Below, piece by piece: positions 22,740-33,370 of a stretch of 64,000 nt of DNA; position 1 is the first letter of the stretch; the number at the start of each line of letters is the position of its first letter. The notes below the pieces were generated by a model. The model ran no database searches, was not told where the DNA came from, and was given only the letters and a program-made list of their open reading frames with translations. The stretch comes from Theocolax elegans (taxonomy: Eukaryota > Arthropoda > Insecta > Hymenoptera > Cerocephalidae), in NCBI GenBank assembly GCA_026168455.1, contig CM047426.1, positions 65,563,342 to 65,627,341 on the forward strand, in the 5' to 3' direction. A program made the position numbers and the translations under genes.

Positions 22740-23289
22740 GTATGAAGGATCGATGAGGTGAAAGAGATATCGACACTGGAGTTTTATCTGTAACAATTAA
22801 TTTATTCGGATAATTAATATAAAGTGTGTTGCCTTGTCAGTCGTTAACCGTGTTTTGATATTCAAAGCTGCGTCTCTAGTCGAGAGACAAAATGTTACCC
22901 CCACTCCGTATATCTGGAGGGGGAACGCTGAATATCCCTTTAGGAAACGCTTAGCATCGCCACCTACTGGTGGATTTTCAAACTACGTAGCTAAACTTTT
23001 TCTTACTCTTCGGTCTGCTAAATTGCACATTTTTAGAAGGAATGAATATCTTATTTATTTTCCAATAAATTTTTCAATCGATTATGTATTCCTCTAGTTT
23101 TTACTGAAAAATGATTCTAAGATAATGTAAAATGTTGCCTCTACTTTGTTTCTTGATGCTTTTAATTGCAATCTATATTTATTTCCATCACAAATATCTA
23201 GTACCAGCTTCCCAACGTCTTTGTATCAGTCGTATTTTTCAAATTATTTCTTCGTCGTGCACTTTTGACTGTTTTTTTTAGTGTTCCAA
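22740..23289. other. Interval without recognised gene
   Basis: It contains an 87-codon ORF (22834-23097) with no recognised motif; the rest is AT-rich. The sequence near 23225-23280 (GTATTTTTCAAATTATTTCT) has weak similarity to the ~320-bp repeat. Confidence 0.4.
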
Positions 23290-23590
23290 CATTTATCAAT
23301 ATCGTGAAATTGTGCGTCTGCACTGTATTTGTTAGAAATCTTTCCAGTTTTTACAAAATTCAATTAAATCGTTGTTGCCTGTTAACTAAAAGAGGTTATG
23401 TTTGAGATCGTATTTTTCAAATTATAAGCACATTTTAGCACAATTCAAACATTTGTACTTATAATTTATTTAATATATGTATTACAAATATGTCTCCACT
23501 GCGTTTATAGGTTATCATTGTATTAGATAATAGTAATAGGATAAATAGTGCGTGTAATATACAGGTGTCGGCATAGTAGGATTTAATTCA
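23290..23590. repeat. ~320-bp repeat, copy 3 (diverged)
   Basis: It carries CCAGTTTTTACAAAATTC, TTAAATCGTTGTTGCCTG, GAGGTTATGTTTGAGATCG and a TGTCGGCATAGTA block in the same order as copy 1. It abuts the right terminal inverted repeat, so it is subterminal in the TTAA element. Confidence 0.65.
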
Positions 23591-23608
23591 GGTATGGCAT
23601 CCCCTTAA

Positions 23609-24939
23609 GGACTCAACTCAGTCTCTGGCAAGCTAAAGCAGGAGATAAACTGAGGGGAAATTCCTTAGGAATACGTTCCACACGCCTCGAAAGGGGCGAA
23701 ACCAGCAATGTGCAGAAAGTTGTTTCGTGAAAATGGTCCAGGTAACTCGGGTTTACTCGGGTAGATAATAAACTTCCGCCTATCGCCTAGCAAGTGATGG
23801 GTCCACCACCGTGGGTAAAGGGCCTCGGCCGGAGCCATAGCAGCTCCCAAAAGCAAGGAACCTCCGAAGCACAATGTAGGGTTGAACAACCAAATACAGG
23901 TCAATTTCCTTAAGCAAGGGTTAGTAGATTCGCTGAAGGCCCTCGAGAAGAAGTTAAGTCTTTCAATCACTCAGTTAAGAGTTGGGCTCCCTTATGGCAG
24001 CCTCCAGACTATCCTAGCTAAGAACTCAGGTTTTCGCACAATGAGCTTATCACCCACCCGTAAGGGTGAGTTTTCCCATTTTAGGAGATTTTTCGAAAGG
24101 TAGCATAAAAGGATAGCGAGGAGACAGACCAAGAAGTAAGGGTAACTCAAACTGAACCAGTTTAGCACTTGGAAATTTCGAAGCATGGAAGTCGATGGAT
24201 ATTACGTGGACCCTGTGGAGATTCTTGAACGCCAACTAAGGAGAATCTCTATTCCATTGCAGTGTGATCTAAAGCCTGAGTAGTTTGCCAAGGCGAGTCT
24301 CATCAAATAAGATACCACAGAGAGAAATACCCGATTATGACGGTTAAAGGCGGGCAACCATACCTAGCCTGAATCTTGAATATAATAGAACTGCCAAATG
24401 CAGATAAACTCGAGAAGCAATTAATCTTGTAAATAATAGAGATCCGGAGAGCGGCAATCAGCCGTGATCCGGTATCGAAAGCAAGCTTGGCCTAATGCCT
24501 TGTAAATATAAAGATTTCTATGGAGAGTATTCTACTATGATCAAACGATGGAATATGAAATCAAAATGATTATCCATCAGTGCACTATTTGAACCCTCTG
24601 GATATAATCAATCAAACTTAAAAACAAATTCCATTGGGTAATGAAAAGAAATGCACAAAACATGATTCCAGATTCTTTCTCAAAGAGACAAAGTAGGTGT
24701 AATGTGTAAATAGTAGATATAAGATAATATAAGGATTGTAAATATTGTACATAGTAGGAAACGATAAGTTTAGTCTTAAGAAGAAGAATTTCTCCAGCCG
24801 TACGGACCCGGCACTCGCATATTTTCAACTCTACTTTCGATATCTCGTGGGGGATATCTTAGAAATCTTTTTTTGAACGTTTAATTTTAGGAGATAATTG
24901 CACTCGAGTGGACCGCTAACAAGCGCTTACCATTAAAAG
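23609..24939 (+). other. Leader region of the R1-clade element
   Basis: Higher-GC sequence between the TTAA element and the endonuclease ORF. It has no ORF above about 100 codons and no recognised gag or zinc knuckle. Its position and continuity with the downstream ORF suggest a 5' UTR or a decayed ORF1 of the R1-clade element. The palindrome ACCCACCCGTAAGGGTGAGT near 24054 is the only local structure noted. Confidence 0.35.
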
Positions 24940-26019
24940 ATGCCCTCTTCCAATAAGGAACGGCAGCGTCCTCGAAAGCTAAAGGGTGGGTCGACGAAAG
25001 GGCCCTCCAAAGCGGCACGCCTGGACACAAACCCTGTCGATCGAAAAAGTTTAGTTAGGAGTCGGACTCGTACGGACGGGCCTGCAACAGAGTCAAGCTC
25101 TAACAGAGGCCTGAAAGTTAAGATCCTCCAACTAAACATGGCTCGTGCGAGAAACGTCACAGACGAAACTCGCGAACACATGGTCAGAGCAGGAGTAGAT
25201 TTGGCTTTGGTTCAAGAACCATACTCCTTTAGAGGATATATTTCGGGGATTGGACTAAGCATTAGTACGATAGCAGGGACCAAGCCCGAGGAAAAACCCT
25301 CGAAAGCTATTTTATATAGCTCTGGTACCCTTACGTACACACGAATCTCCCAGCTCTGCAGCAGCCACTGCGTATGCTCAATAGTGAGCGGTCGCTTTGG
25401 CAACTTCTATGCGGTCACTTTATACTGCCACTTCAGAGATCCCATAGGGATATATCTGACGCAGCTTAGACTCATTCTATTCGAACTTAAAGACCAAAAG
25501 GTCCTTATAGCAATGGACGCGAATGCTAAGTCTACTTGGTGGGACTCGCCAACGAGAGATAGCAGAGGACAACTACTTGAGGACTTTATTCTCGAACATA
25601 ACCTCATGGTTGTGAACCGGCAAGGGCAGCAGGCCATGTGTGTAAGCGTAAGAGGGGAAAACTTCATAGATATAACACTCGTGACCGGGAGCCTAAGCCA
25701 CCTCATAACCGAATGGAAGGTCGAGGACTGGAGCACGAGTGATCATAGACCTATTTCCATAACATTGGACTTTGAGAGACAACCGACTAGCCAAGTAAAC
25801 ATAATGAAACCGCGTTTCAATATCCGAAAAGCGCACTGGGAAGTCTTCAAAGAGGCTCTAAAAGTCGAAAAGACGCGCCTATCGGACTTGCAGATAGATT
25901 CTAAAGAGGATGTCGACACATACGCCGACAAACTCGAAGAATCAATCAAAAAGAATGAAGAGGCAATTTTCCAAATCTGCTCCATGGTGAAATCCACGGC
26001 TGACACACCTCAAATATAG
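24940..26019 (+). pseudogene. R1-clade ORF2, endonuclease part
   Basis: A 359-codon frame. A basic, Ser/Lys-rich leader of ~55 residues precedes an APE-like endonuclease: VKILQLNMARARN (QLN), LALVQEPYSFRG (QEPY), VLIAMDANAKSTWWDS (DxNAKS, W), FIDITLVTG and WSTSDHRPISI (SDH). All catalytic landmarks of R1/TRAS-type endonucleases are present, so this domain looks complete. The enzyme would nick target DNA for target-primed reverse transcription. The frame is lost near 25995 by a frameshift; the coding sense continues in another frame. Confidence 0.85.
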
Positions 26020-27924
26020 AACCAAAAGACTCGAACGCAGATGGCTCTAGCTGAGGAAGATAAGCGGGACGTCTGAGACCAGATCGCAAAGACTCCAGAA
26101 CAAAACGCACAAACATGTAAGAAAAGCTAAGAGAGAATACAAGTCTGAAACAAGTAAGTCCAGAAAGAGGAGCTGGAGGAGCTATATCTCGCTCGAAGGC
26201 AACAAAGACGTATGGAGCCTTCCGTACCGAGTTGTATCGGGCAAGATGAGCACCACCAAAGCCCTCAATACTGTGACAGGAATAAACGGATCGACAACTA
26301 CCTGGAAGGAAACGTGCGAATCTCTGCTCCAGCAGTTAGTACCAGACGATGAAAAATCAGGAGAGACAGATGCTCACCATGAGATCCGACAGGCTTGCCT
26401 GGAAAAATATATCTCGAGTGAGGCACCTCCATTTACCCGGCTTGAAATAGTTCAAGCAATTCGAACCAACAAAAACGGGAAGAGTCCAGGTACTGTCAGA
26501 ATTGAAGCGGAGGTACTTAAAAATGCAATTCCACTGCTAGACGAAATCGACAAACAATACAATGCTTGTCTCAAGTACGGTGTCTTCCCAAAGAGATGGA
26601 AAGAGGGAATGCTACTTACGTTGCTCAAAGCTCCTGACAAAGATGAGCAGGCTGTAAAGTCATACAGGCCCATATGCTTACTAAGCATAATGGGCAAAAC
26701 GTTGGAAAGGCTCATTATAGAGCGACTGAAACAGCCTGTGAACTCGGAGTCAGGACAAACATCGGAGCGAACACAATCAGTACGTCGACTGACCAATATG
26801 GTTTCACACCAGGAAAGTCGACGGAAGATGCGATAATAAGGCTGACGCAAACAGTAGAGGAAAGCCAGTGTAACTACGTCTTAGCGTTCCCACTCGACAT
26901 CTCTTGGGCTTTTGACAACTTGTGGTGGCCTAGTCTTTTGAAGCAGTTTAAAGACAGACAATGCCCCACAAACGTCTATAACCTTATACAAAGTTACTTC
27001 CAAGATCAAACGGTGTGCATGAGAGTTACGTACGACGAAACACGAAAGGAAGTAACTAAAGGTTGCCCCCAGGGGTCTATATTCGGTCCACTTGGATGGA
27101 ATTTAGATTATGACACCCTACTCAAAGAGTTTCATGACGCAGGCTTCAATTCGATAGCATATGCCGACGACATTATAACTATTGTTGAAGGCGAAAGCCG
27201 GCGTCACCTTTAAACAGAGGCGCAGCGTATGATTAACATCGTTGAGAACTGGTGCAACTTACACAAACTGGAAGTATCAATCCCCAAGTCGGGAATGATA
27301 TTATTGAAAGGCAAACTTATCTCAAGCAAGCCCCCCATAGTTAAACTGGGAGGCCAAAACATTCGTATGCTTAAAGAAATGAAGTACCTGGGCGTCACGT
27401 ACGAACCTAGATCTAGAGTCATTCAGCACGTTAAAAACGTGCAGAAAAAGTGGTTCGACCTCCTCGGTCGACTACATCTCCTCTCTGGCGCGAATTTGGG
27501 GATGAAAGAAAAATCTCTCAGTCTGATATATAAGTGCCTCTTCATCCCAATTGTCGCCTACGCTGCGGCAGGATGGTGGAACAGGGCTAATAGTCACAGC
27601 AGGAGAATCCTTGCTATTTTGCAAAGGAGGACCCTAGTCTGGACTTCGAAAGCTTATAGCACTGTCTCCCATGAGGCACTTCAGGTGATCTCTGCCTCTC
27701 CTCCCATCGACTTATTGTTAGATGAGAGGGTCGCTCATTACCATATCAGCCGTAGCGAAGTTGTCCAACCGTCAGATGAACCAGTCGAACGAAGCGGTAG
27801 TGGAAACTCGAAAGATCCGACTGCCATTGAGAAAGATAAAGTTCGAAAGCAAATCATGGATCAATGGCAGAGAAGGTGGGATTCCACGGGCAAAGGTTCA
27901 GAGACACACAAGTATTTCAGCAAT
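25996..27924 (+). pseudogene. R1-clade ORF2, reverse transcriptase part
   Basis: This continues the endonuclease ORF after a frameshift near 25995. A stop at about 26053, a second frameshift at about 26740-26790 and a stop at 27211-27213 break it further. Motifs appear in order: EGNKDVWSLPYRVVSGKM, SYRPICLLSIMGKTLERLI (RT 1-2), YGFTPGKSTEDAI (2a), LDISWAFDNLWW (A), GCPQGSIFGPLGWN (B), AYADDIITIV (C, intact YADD), then MKYLGVTYE. After that the thumb region (ARRxVL-type) reads to a FSN triplet at 27924, where a Penelope-like insertion splits the gene. The C-terminus resumes at 33383. Confidence 0.85.
27913..27924. repeat. Target-site duplication, left copy
   Basis: TATTTCAGCAAT lies directly left of the Penelope complex and is identical to 33371-33382. 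Confidence 0.85.
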
Positions 27925-28010
27925 AAAAAAAGGAAGAAAATGTCGATCTTTGAAGGTCAATCCAAGTTAAACAAGGAATAAAAAAAATTTTATTCTCAAT
28001 TTGAAAAATC

Positions 28011-28052
28011 GTGCAACGTTTCGTCCACTGGCTTGCGGACCTCTTCAGGCAC
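28011..28052 (-). ncRNA. Minimal hammerhead ribozyme-like motif (left)
   Basis: Read on the minus strand: GTGC, CTGAAGA (matches CUGANGA), stem II GTCCGC/GTGGAC with loop AAGCCA, GAAA, CGTT, GCAC. Stem I is GTGC/GCAC, and stem III is almost absent. Minimal hammerheads with very short stem III are established in the terminal repeats of Penelope-like elements and are thought to act as dimers. One extra G between CTGAAGA and stem II is unusual, so activity is uncertain. Confidence 0.6.
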
Positions 28053-28316
28053 TGTTTATTAACAAAAAAACAAAAACCAAATATACAACAAAATATATAA
28101 ATGAACAAAATTTCAACCACACACTTTACAACACAAAATAAAATTAAATACCTTCGAAAAAACGAAGTATACGTTTCAAATTTTACTCCATTGTAAGGTA
28201 ACGTCCCAGTGAATAATAAATCAGTCAACTCGACTATATATAAATACATGTGAACATTATCAAATAATTAATTATGAGAAATAGACATACATCAATATTC
28301 CGAGCAAAACAAACTC

Positions 28317-29259
28317 TTACAAAATCCTTTTATAAATATTACTGAGCATTTGAGTGTCTTCCTTCTTATTTATAGTATATTTACAATTATTAATATGCAG
28401 CATCTCTGAAATAATACGTTTTTTATATGAGGGTTCTTTGTCTAAAACCGAAACATTGTCAAAATTGAATGTGTGATTATTTTGTAGCATATGTAAGCTA
28501 ACAACAGAATCACTATTATACATGTTTTTGTGATCTCTAATTCTATCTTTTAATGCACGTTTTGTTTGTCCTATATAAGAAGAATTACACTCATTACAAT
28601 TGAACTTATAAACAACGTTACATAAATCAAGCTTTTTTGTCGTATCTTTACATAATGTTATGACATTATCAAGTTTTTTATTAATATTAGGCACTGTACC
28701 TATGTTGAATTTTTTTAACATGTTAGAACATTTTTCATAGAAATTTTTAAAGTACGGGAGTGAAAAGTAGCTAATTTTTTTATCGACTACAATATCTTTT
28801 GGTACTAAAACACAATTTATTTTTCGTAACCTAGTGTTAATATTTTTGTTGACAAATTTTAATGGATAGTCATTTTCTGTCAAAATGTGTCTAATAATAT
28901 TTAGATTATCTTTATGAAAATCAGTGTGAGATAGTAATATCGCTCTATCAGTCAAATTAAAAATTATGTTGCATTTCTGTTTCAAAGTATGATTAGACCA
29001 ATAGTTGAGAACTCGATTTGAGTTTGACAGTTTTCTATACCAATTTGTGATAATTTTCTCTTCTTTTTTCATTATAGTTAAGTCCAAAAAATTAATAGAA
29101 TTATTATTTTCCAATTCATGCGTAAATTGTAAATTTTTGTCAAAGTCATTAAAAACATTGATAACAGTATTTATATAATTTTTATGGATACACATAATGG
29201 TATCATCCACATATCTATAATAAAACAGAGGAATGCATTTATAAGTTTCTTTAAGCTCC
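28317..29259 (-). pseudogene. Penelope-like RT/GIY-YIG ORF, unit A
   Basis: The 297-codon ORF (29210 down to 28317) includes the region after the RT catalytic YVDD box (RYVDDTIMC lies just upstream, read through about 29222), the thumb-like FLDLTIMKKEEK and NYWSNHTLKQKC blocks, and a C-terminal GIY-YIG-type endonuclease: YKFNCNECNSSYIGQTKRA, then LKDRIRDHK and the histidine-containing SLHMLQNNHTF. It lacks the internal stop seen in units B and D. Upstream the frame is cut by a MITE at 29264-29541 and continues at 29546-29698, where the palindrome axis lies. The order RT then GIY-YIG is diagnostic of Penelope-like elements. Confidence 0.9.
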
Positions 29260-29545
29260 TTAACCCTTAGCTGGACTCATGGGGTCACAGTGACCCCAGC
29301 ATTTTTCAATCAGTTTTTCTATAGCTCCAAAATTTAAAAATTAAACTTATAGCTCCATCTGTCGTAAGGGGGGGGTGTATTACTTTGCATTAGAGCCGAG
29401 AAGGTTACATAATAAGTAATAATCAACCAAATTTCAAGTCAAAATATTCAGTAGTTTAGTTACAGTAGAAGATTTTGTGTTGGGGTCACGGTGACCCCAA
29501 AGGCCAGCTATGTTATCACAGGGCATGTGTCCAGCTAAGGGTTAA
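29260..29545. mobile_element. TTAA-flanked MITE (piggyBac-type), copy 1
   Basis: TTAA (29260-29263), then CCCTTAGCTGGAC; at the other end GTCCAGCTAAGGG (29529-29541), then TTAA (29542-29545). The 13-bp termini are perfect inverted repeats and the body is 278 bp. A second inner palindrome, GGGGTCACaGTGACCCC, occurs near both ends. The empty site GTCTTAAGGAGC is preserved in unit B at about 29944-29955, proving insertion with duplication of a single TTAA, the hallmark of piggyBac-type transposition. There is no coding capacity. Confidence 0.95.
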
Positions 29546-29698
29546 GACAAAACGTTTCAAGATCGTCCATCACCATATCAGCAAATAATGGTGAAATAGG
29601 GGAACCCATTGGACTACCAAAAATCTGTTGATAAGTGTGATTATTAAAGGTAAAAAAAGTATTTTCAAACAGAAAAGTAACTATCTCACAAATTTCAA

Positions 29699-30892
29699 AG
29701 AACTTTGTTTACAAATATATCTATATCAGCTGTGATTGACAGTTTAAATCGACGTTGTAACCACATTATTAGTAAATGTAAAATCCCGTTCGCTGAAATT
29801 TGTGAGATAGTTACTTTTCTGTTTGAAAATACTTTTTTTACCTTTAATAATCACACTTATCAACAGATTTTTGGTAGTCCAATGGGTTCCCCTATTTCAC
29901 CATTATTTGCTGATATGGTGATGGACGATCTTGAAACGTTTTGTCTTAAGGAGCTTAAAGAAACTTATAAATGCATTCCTCTGTTTTATTATAGATATGT
30001 GGATGATACCATTATGTGTATCCATAAAAATTATATAAATACTGTTATCAATGTTTTTAATGACTTTGACAAAAATTTACAATTTACGCCTGAATTGTAA
30101 AATAATAATTCTATTAATTTTTTGGACTTAACTATAATGAAAAAAGAAGAGAAAATTATCACAAATTGGTATAGAAAACTGTCAAACTCAAATCGAGTTC
30201 TCAACTATTGGTCTAATCATACTTTGAAACAGAAATGCAACATAATTTTTAATTTGACTGATAGAGCGATATTACTATCTCACACTGATTTTCATAAAGA
30301 TAATCTAAATATTATTAGACACATTTTGACAGAAAATGACTATCCATTAAAATTTGTCAACAAAAATATTAACACTAGGTTACGAAAAATAAATTGTGTT
30401 TTAGTACCAAAAGATATTGTAGTCGATAAAAAAATTAGCTACTTTTCACTCCCGTACTTTAAAAATTTCTATGAAAAATGTTCTAACATGTTAAAAAAAT
30501 TCAACATAGGTACAGTGCCTAATATTAATAAAAAACTTGATAATGTCATAACATTATGTAAAGATACGACAAAAAAGCTTGATTTATGTAACGTTGTTTA
30601 TAAGTTCAATTGTAATGAGTGTAATTCTTCTTATATAGGACAAACAAAACGTGCATTAAAAGATAGAATTAGAGAACACAAAAACATGTATAATAGTGAT
30701 TCTGTTGTTAGCTTACATATGCTACAAAATAATCACACATTCAATTTTGACAATGTTTCGGTTTTAGACAAAGAACCCTCATATAAAAAACGTATTATTT
30801 CAGAGATGCTGCATATTAATAATTGTAAATATACTATAAATAAGAAGGAAGACACTCAAATGCTCAGTAATATTTATAAAAGGATTTTGTAA
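29699..30892 (+). pseudogene. Penelope-like RT/GIY-YIG ORF, unit B
   Basis: The frame begins at TLFTNISISAVIDSL, the RT motif around catalytic aspartate A in this family (usually preceded by a D-V-S/T run that is missing here), so the unit is 5'-truncated. It continues with FGSPMGSPISPLFADMV (motif B-like) and FYYRYVDDTIMC (YVDD). A TAA at 30098-30100 replaces a glutamate codon present in unit A. The same frame then reopens from 30122 through the linker to the GIY-YIG domain (CNECNSSYIGQTKR) and ends at 30890-30892. Unit D shares the same stop. Confidence 0.9.
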
Positions 30893-31745
30893 CACAATTT
30901 ATTTTTCGTAACCTAGTGTTAATATTTTTGTTGACAAATTTTAATGGATAGTCATTTTCTGTCAAAATGTGTCTAATAATATTTAGATTATCTTTATGAA
31001 AATCAGTGTGAGATAGTAATATCGCTCTATCAGTCAAATTAAAAATTATGTTGCATTTCTGTTTCAAAGTATGATTAGACCAATAGTTGAGAACTCGATT
31101 TGAGTTTGACAGTTTTCTATACCAATTTGTGATAATTTTCTCTTCTTTTTTCATTATAGTTAAGTCCAAAAAATTAATAGAATTATTATTTTCCAATTCA
31201 TGCGTAAATTGTAAATTTTTGTCAAAGTCATTAAAAACATTGATAACAGTATTTATATAATTTTTATGGATACACATAATGGTATCATCCACATATCTAT
31301 AATAAAACAGAGGAATGCATTTATAAGTTTCTTTAAGCTCCTTAACCCTTAGCTGGACTCATGGGGTCACAGTGACCCCAGCATTTTTCAATCAGTTTTT
31401 CTATAGCTCCAAAATTTAAAAATTAAACTTATAGCTCCATCTGTCGTAAGGGGGGGTGTATTACTTTGCATTAGAGCCGAGAAGGTTACATAATAAGTAA
31501 TAACCAACCAAATTTCAAGTCAAAATATTCAGTAGTTTAGTTACAGTAGAAGATTTTGTGTTGGGGTCACGGTGACCCCAAAGGCCAGCTATGTTATCAC
31601 AGGGCATGTGTCCAGCTAAGGGTTAAGACAAAACGTTTCAAGATCGTCCATCACCATATCAGCAAATAATGGTGAAATCTGTTGATAAGTGTGATTATTA
31701 AAGGTAAAAAAAGTATTTTCAAACAGAAAAGTAACTATCTCACAA
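30893..31745 (-). pseudogene. Penelope-like RT fragment, unit C
   Basis: Inverted copy equivalent to 28811-29698 of unit A, containing RYVDDTIMC and the downstream block up to RLRKINCV, where unit B has been joined. It carries the second MITE copy at 31346-31622. Compared with unit A it lacks 27 bp at about 31678 (the segment encoding part of the SPMGSP motif) with an AAAT microhomology at the junction. Confidence 0.85.
31342..31626. mobile_element. TTAA-flanked MITE, copy 2 (by duplication)
   Basis: Same 13-bp termini and TTAA as copy 1; the body is 277 bp (one G fewer in the G run). The flanking Penelope sequence is the same on both sides, so it arose from the 2.08-kb tandem duplication and not from a second transposition. 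Confidence 0.95.
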
Positions 31746-32946
31746 ATTTCAAAGAACTTTGTTTACAAATATATCTATATCAGCTGTGATTGACAGTTTA
31801 AATCGACGTTGTAACCACATTATTAGTAAATGTAAAATCCCGTTCGCTGAAATTTGTGAGATAGTTACTTTTCTGTTTGAAAATACTTTTTTTACCTTTA
31901 ATAATCACACTTATCAACAGATTTTTGGTAGTCCAATGGGTTCCCCTATTTCACCATTATTTGCTGATATGGTGATGGACGATCTTGAAACGTTTTGTCT
32001 TAAGGAGCTTAAAGAAACTTATAAATGCATTCCTCTGTTTTATTATAGATATGTGGATGATACCATTATGTGTATCCATAAAAATTATATAAATACTGTT
32101 ATCAATGTTTTTAATGACTTTGACAAAAATTTACAATTTACGCCTGAATTGTAAAATAATAATTCTATTAATTTTTTGGACTTAACTATAATGAAAAAAG
32201 AAGAGAAAATTATCACAAATTGGTATAGAAAACTGTCAAACTCAAATCGAGTTCTCAACTATTGGTCTAATCATACTTTGAAACAGAAATGCAACATAAT
32301 TTTTAATTTGACTGATAGAGCGATATTACTATCTCATACTGATTTTCATAAAGATAATCTAAATATTATTAGACACATTTTGACAGAAAATGACTATCCA
32401 TTAAAATTTGTCAACAAAAATATTAACACTAGGTTACGAAAAATAAATTGTGTTTTAGTACCAAAAGATATTGTAGTCGATAAAAAAATTAGCTACTTTT
32501 CACTCCCGTACTTTAAAAATTTCTATGAAAAATGTTCTAACATGTTAAAAAAATTCAACATAGGTACAGTGCCTAATATTAATAAAAAACTTGATAATGT
32601 CATAACATTATGTAAAGATACGACAAAAAAGCTTGATTTATGTAACGTTGTTTATAAGTTCAATTGTAATGAGTGTAATTCTTCTTATATAGGACAAACA
32701 AAACGTGCATTAAAAGATAGAATTAGAGAACACAAAAACATGTATAATAGTGATTCTGTTGTTAGCTTACATATGCTACAAAATAATCACACATTCAATT
32801 TTGACAATGTTTCGGTTTTAGACAAAGAACCCTCATATAAAAAACGTATTATTTCAGAGATGCTGCATATTAATAATTGTAAATATACTATAAATAAGAA
32901 GGAAGACACTCAAATGCTCAGTAATATTTATAAAAGGATTTTGTAA
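31746..32946 (+). pseudogene. Penelope-like RT/GIY-YIG ORF, unit D
   Basis: Almost identical to unit B: starts at LFTNISISAV, has SPMGSPISPLF and YRYVDD, the same TAA after TPEL at 32152-32154, then reopens at 32176 to the GIY-YIG domain (SYIGQTKRALKDRIREHK) and the stop at 32944-32946. Downstream it continues into the right terminal repeat with the hammerhead-like motif, so D is the copy with a natural 3' end. Confidence 0.9.
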
Positions 32947-33336
32947 CAGTTTGTTTTGCTCGGAATATTGATGTATGTCTATTTCTCATAATTAATTATT
33001 TGATAATGTTCACATGTATTTATATATAGTCGAGTTGACTGATTTATTATTCACTTGGACGTTACCTTACAATGGAGTAAAATTTGAAACGTATACTTTG
33101 TTTTTTCGAAGGTATTTAATTTTATTTTGTGTTGTAAAGTGTGTGGTTGAAATTTTGTTCATTTATATATTTTGTTGTATATTTGGTTTTTGTTTTTTTG
33201 TTAATAAACAGTGCCTGAAGAGGTCCGCAAACCAGTGGACGAAACGTTGCACGATTTTTCAAATTGAGAATAAAATTTTTTTTATTCCTTGTTTAACTTG
33301 GATTGACCCTCAAAGATCGACATTTTCTTCCTTTTT
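32947..33336 (+). repeat. Penelope terminal repeat (right arm)
   Basis: Inverted counterpart of 27925-28316, with scattered single differences (for example ACCCTCAAAG against the complement of CTTTGAAGGT). It holds the hammerhead-like motif and ends in T-rich sequence. The first 289-codon ORF here (33014-33883) reads through this repeat into the R1 C-terminus by chance. Confidence 0.85.
33211..33252 (+). ncRNA. Minimal hammerhead ribozyme-like motif (right)
   Basis: GTGC, CTGAAGA, stem II GTCCGC/GTGGAC (one G-U pair) with loop AAACCA, GAAA, CGTT, GCAC. It differs from the left copy only in the stem II loop (AAACCA against AAGCCA), a change outside the core. Mirror placement at both ends of the complex matches the known location of hammerheads in Penelope terminal repeats. 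The extra G before stem II is the main doubt. Confidence 0.6.
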
Positions 33337-33370
33337 GTTTAACCTACAATGGAGGGTGTACAAAATTTTC

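Larger units (their letters stand above)
13007..23608. mobile_element. TTAA-bounded 10.6-kb composite element
   Basis: The left end is TTAA (13007-13010) followed by GGGGATGTCGTACC. The right end is the reverse complement GGTATGGCATCCCC (23591-23604) followed by TTAA (23605-23608). The termini match at 12 of 14 positions, and the outer flanks also read CC..GG around TTAA. This fits a DNA transposon with TTAA target duplication. Inside are repeat arrays, a ~320-bp repeat, a foldback element and an LTR-type insertion, but no recognisable transposase, so it would be non-autonomous. TTAA duplication is typical of piggyBac, but piggyBac ends usually begin CCC, so the superfamily is uncertain. Confidence 0.55.
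27925..33370. mobile_element. Penelope-like element complex (inverted and duplicated)
   Basis: A 5446-bp insertion inside R1 ORF2, flanked by a perfect 12-bp duplication. The order is: unit A (minus, to about 29698), unit B (plus, from about 29699 to 30892), unit C (minus, 30893 to about 31745) and unit D (plus, from about 31746 to the right end). A-B and C-D are head-to-head inverted pairs. Segment 28811-30892 is repeated as 30893-32946, showing a ~2.08-kb tandem duplication. The outer 400 bp (27925-28316 and 32947-33336) are inverted copies of each other. A further 34 bp (33337-33370) occurs only on the right; Penelope elements are known for a short extension of this kind. Confidence 0.85.

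Noticed and set aside
31342..31626. Independent second MITE insertion at the same TTAA
   Set aside because: Flanks are the same Penelope sequence and the whole 2.08-kb block is duplicated, so duplication explains it.
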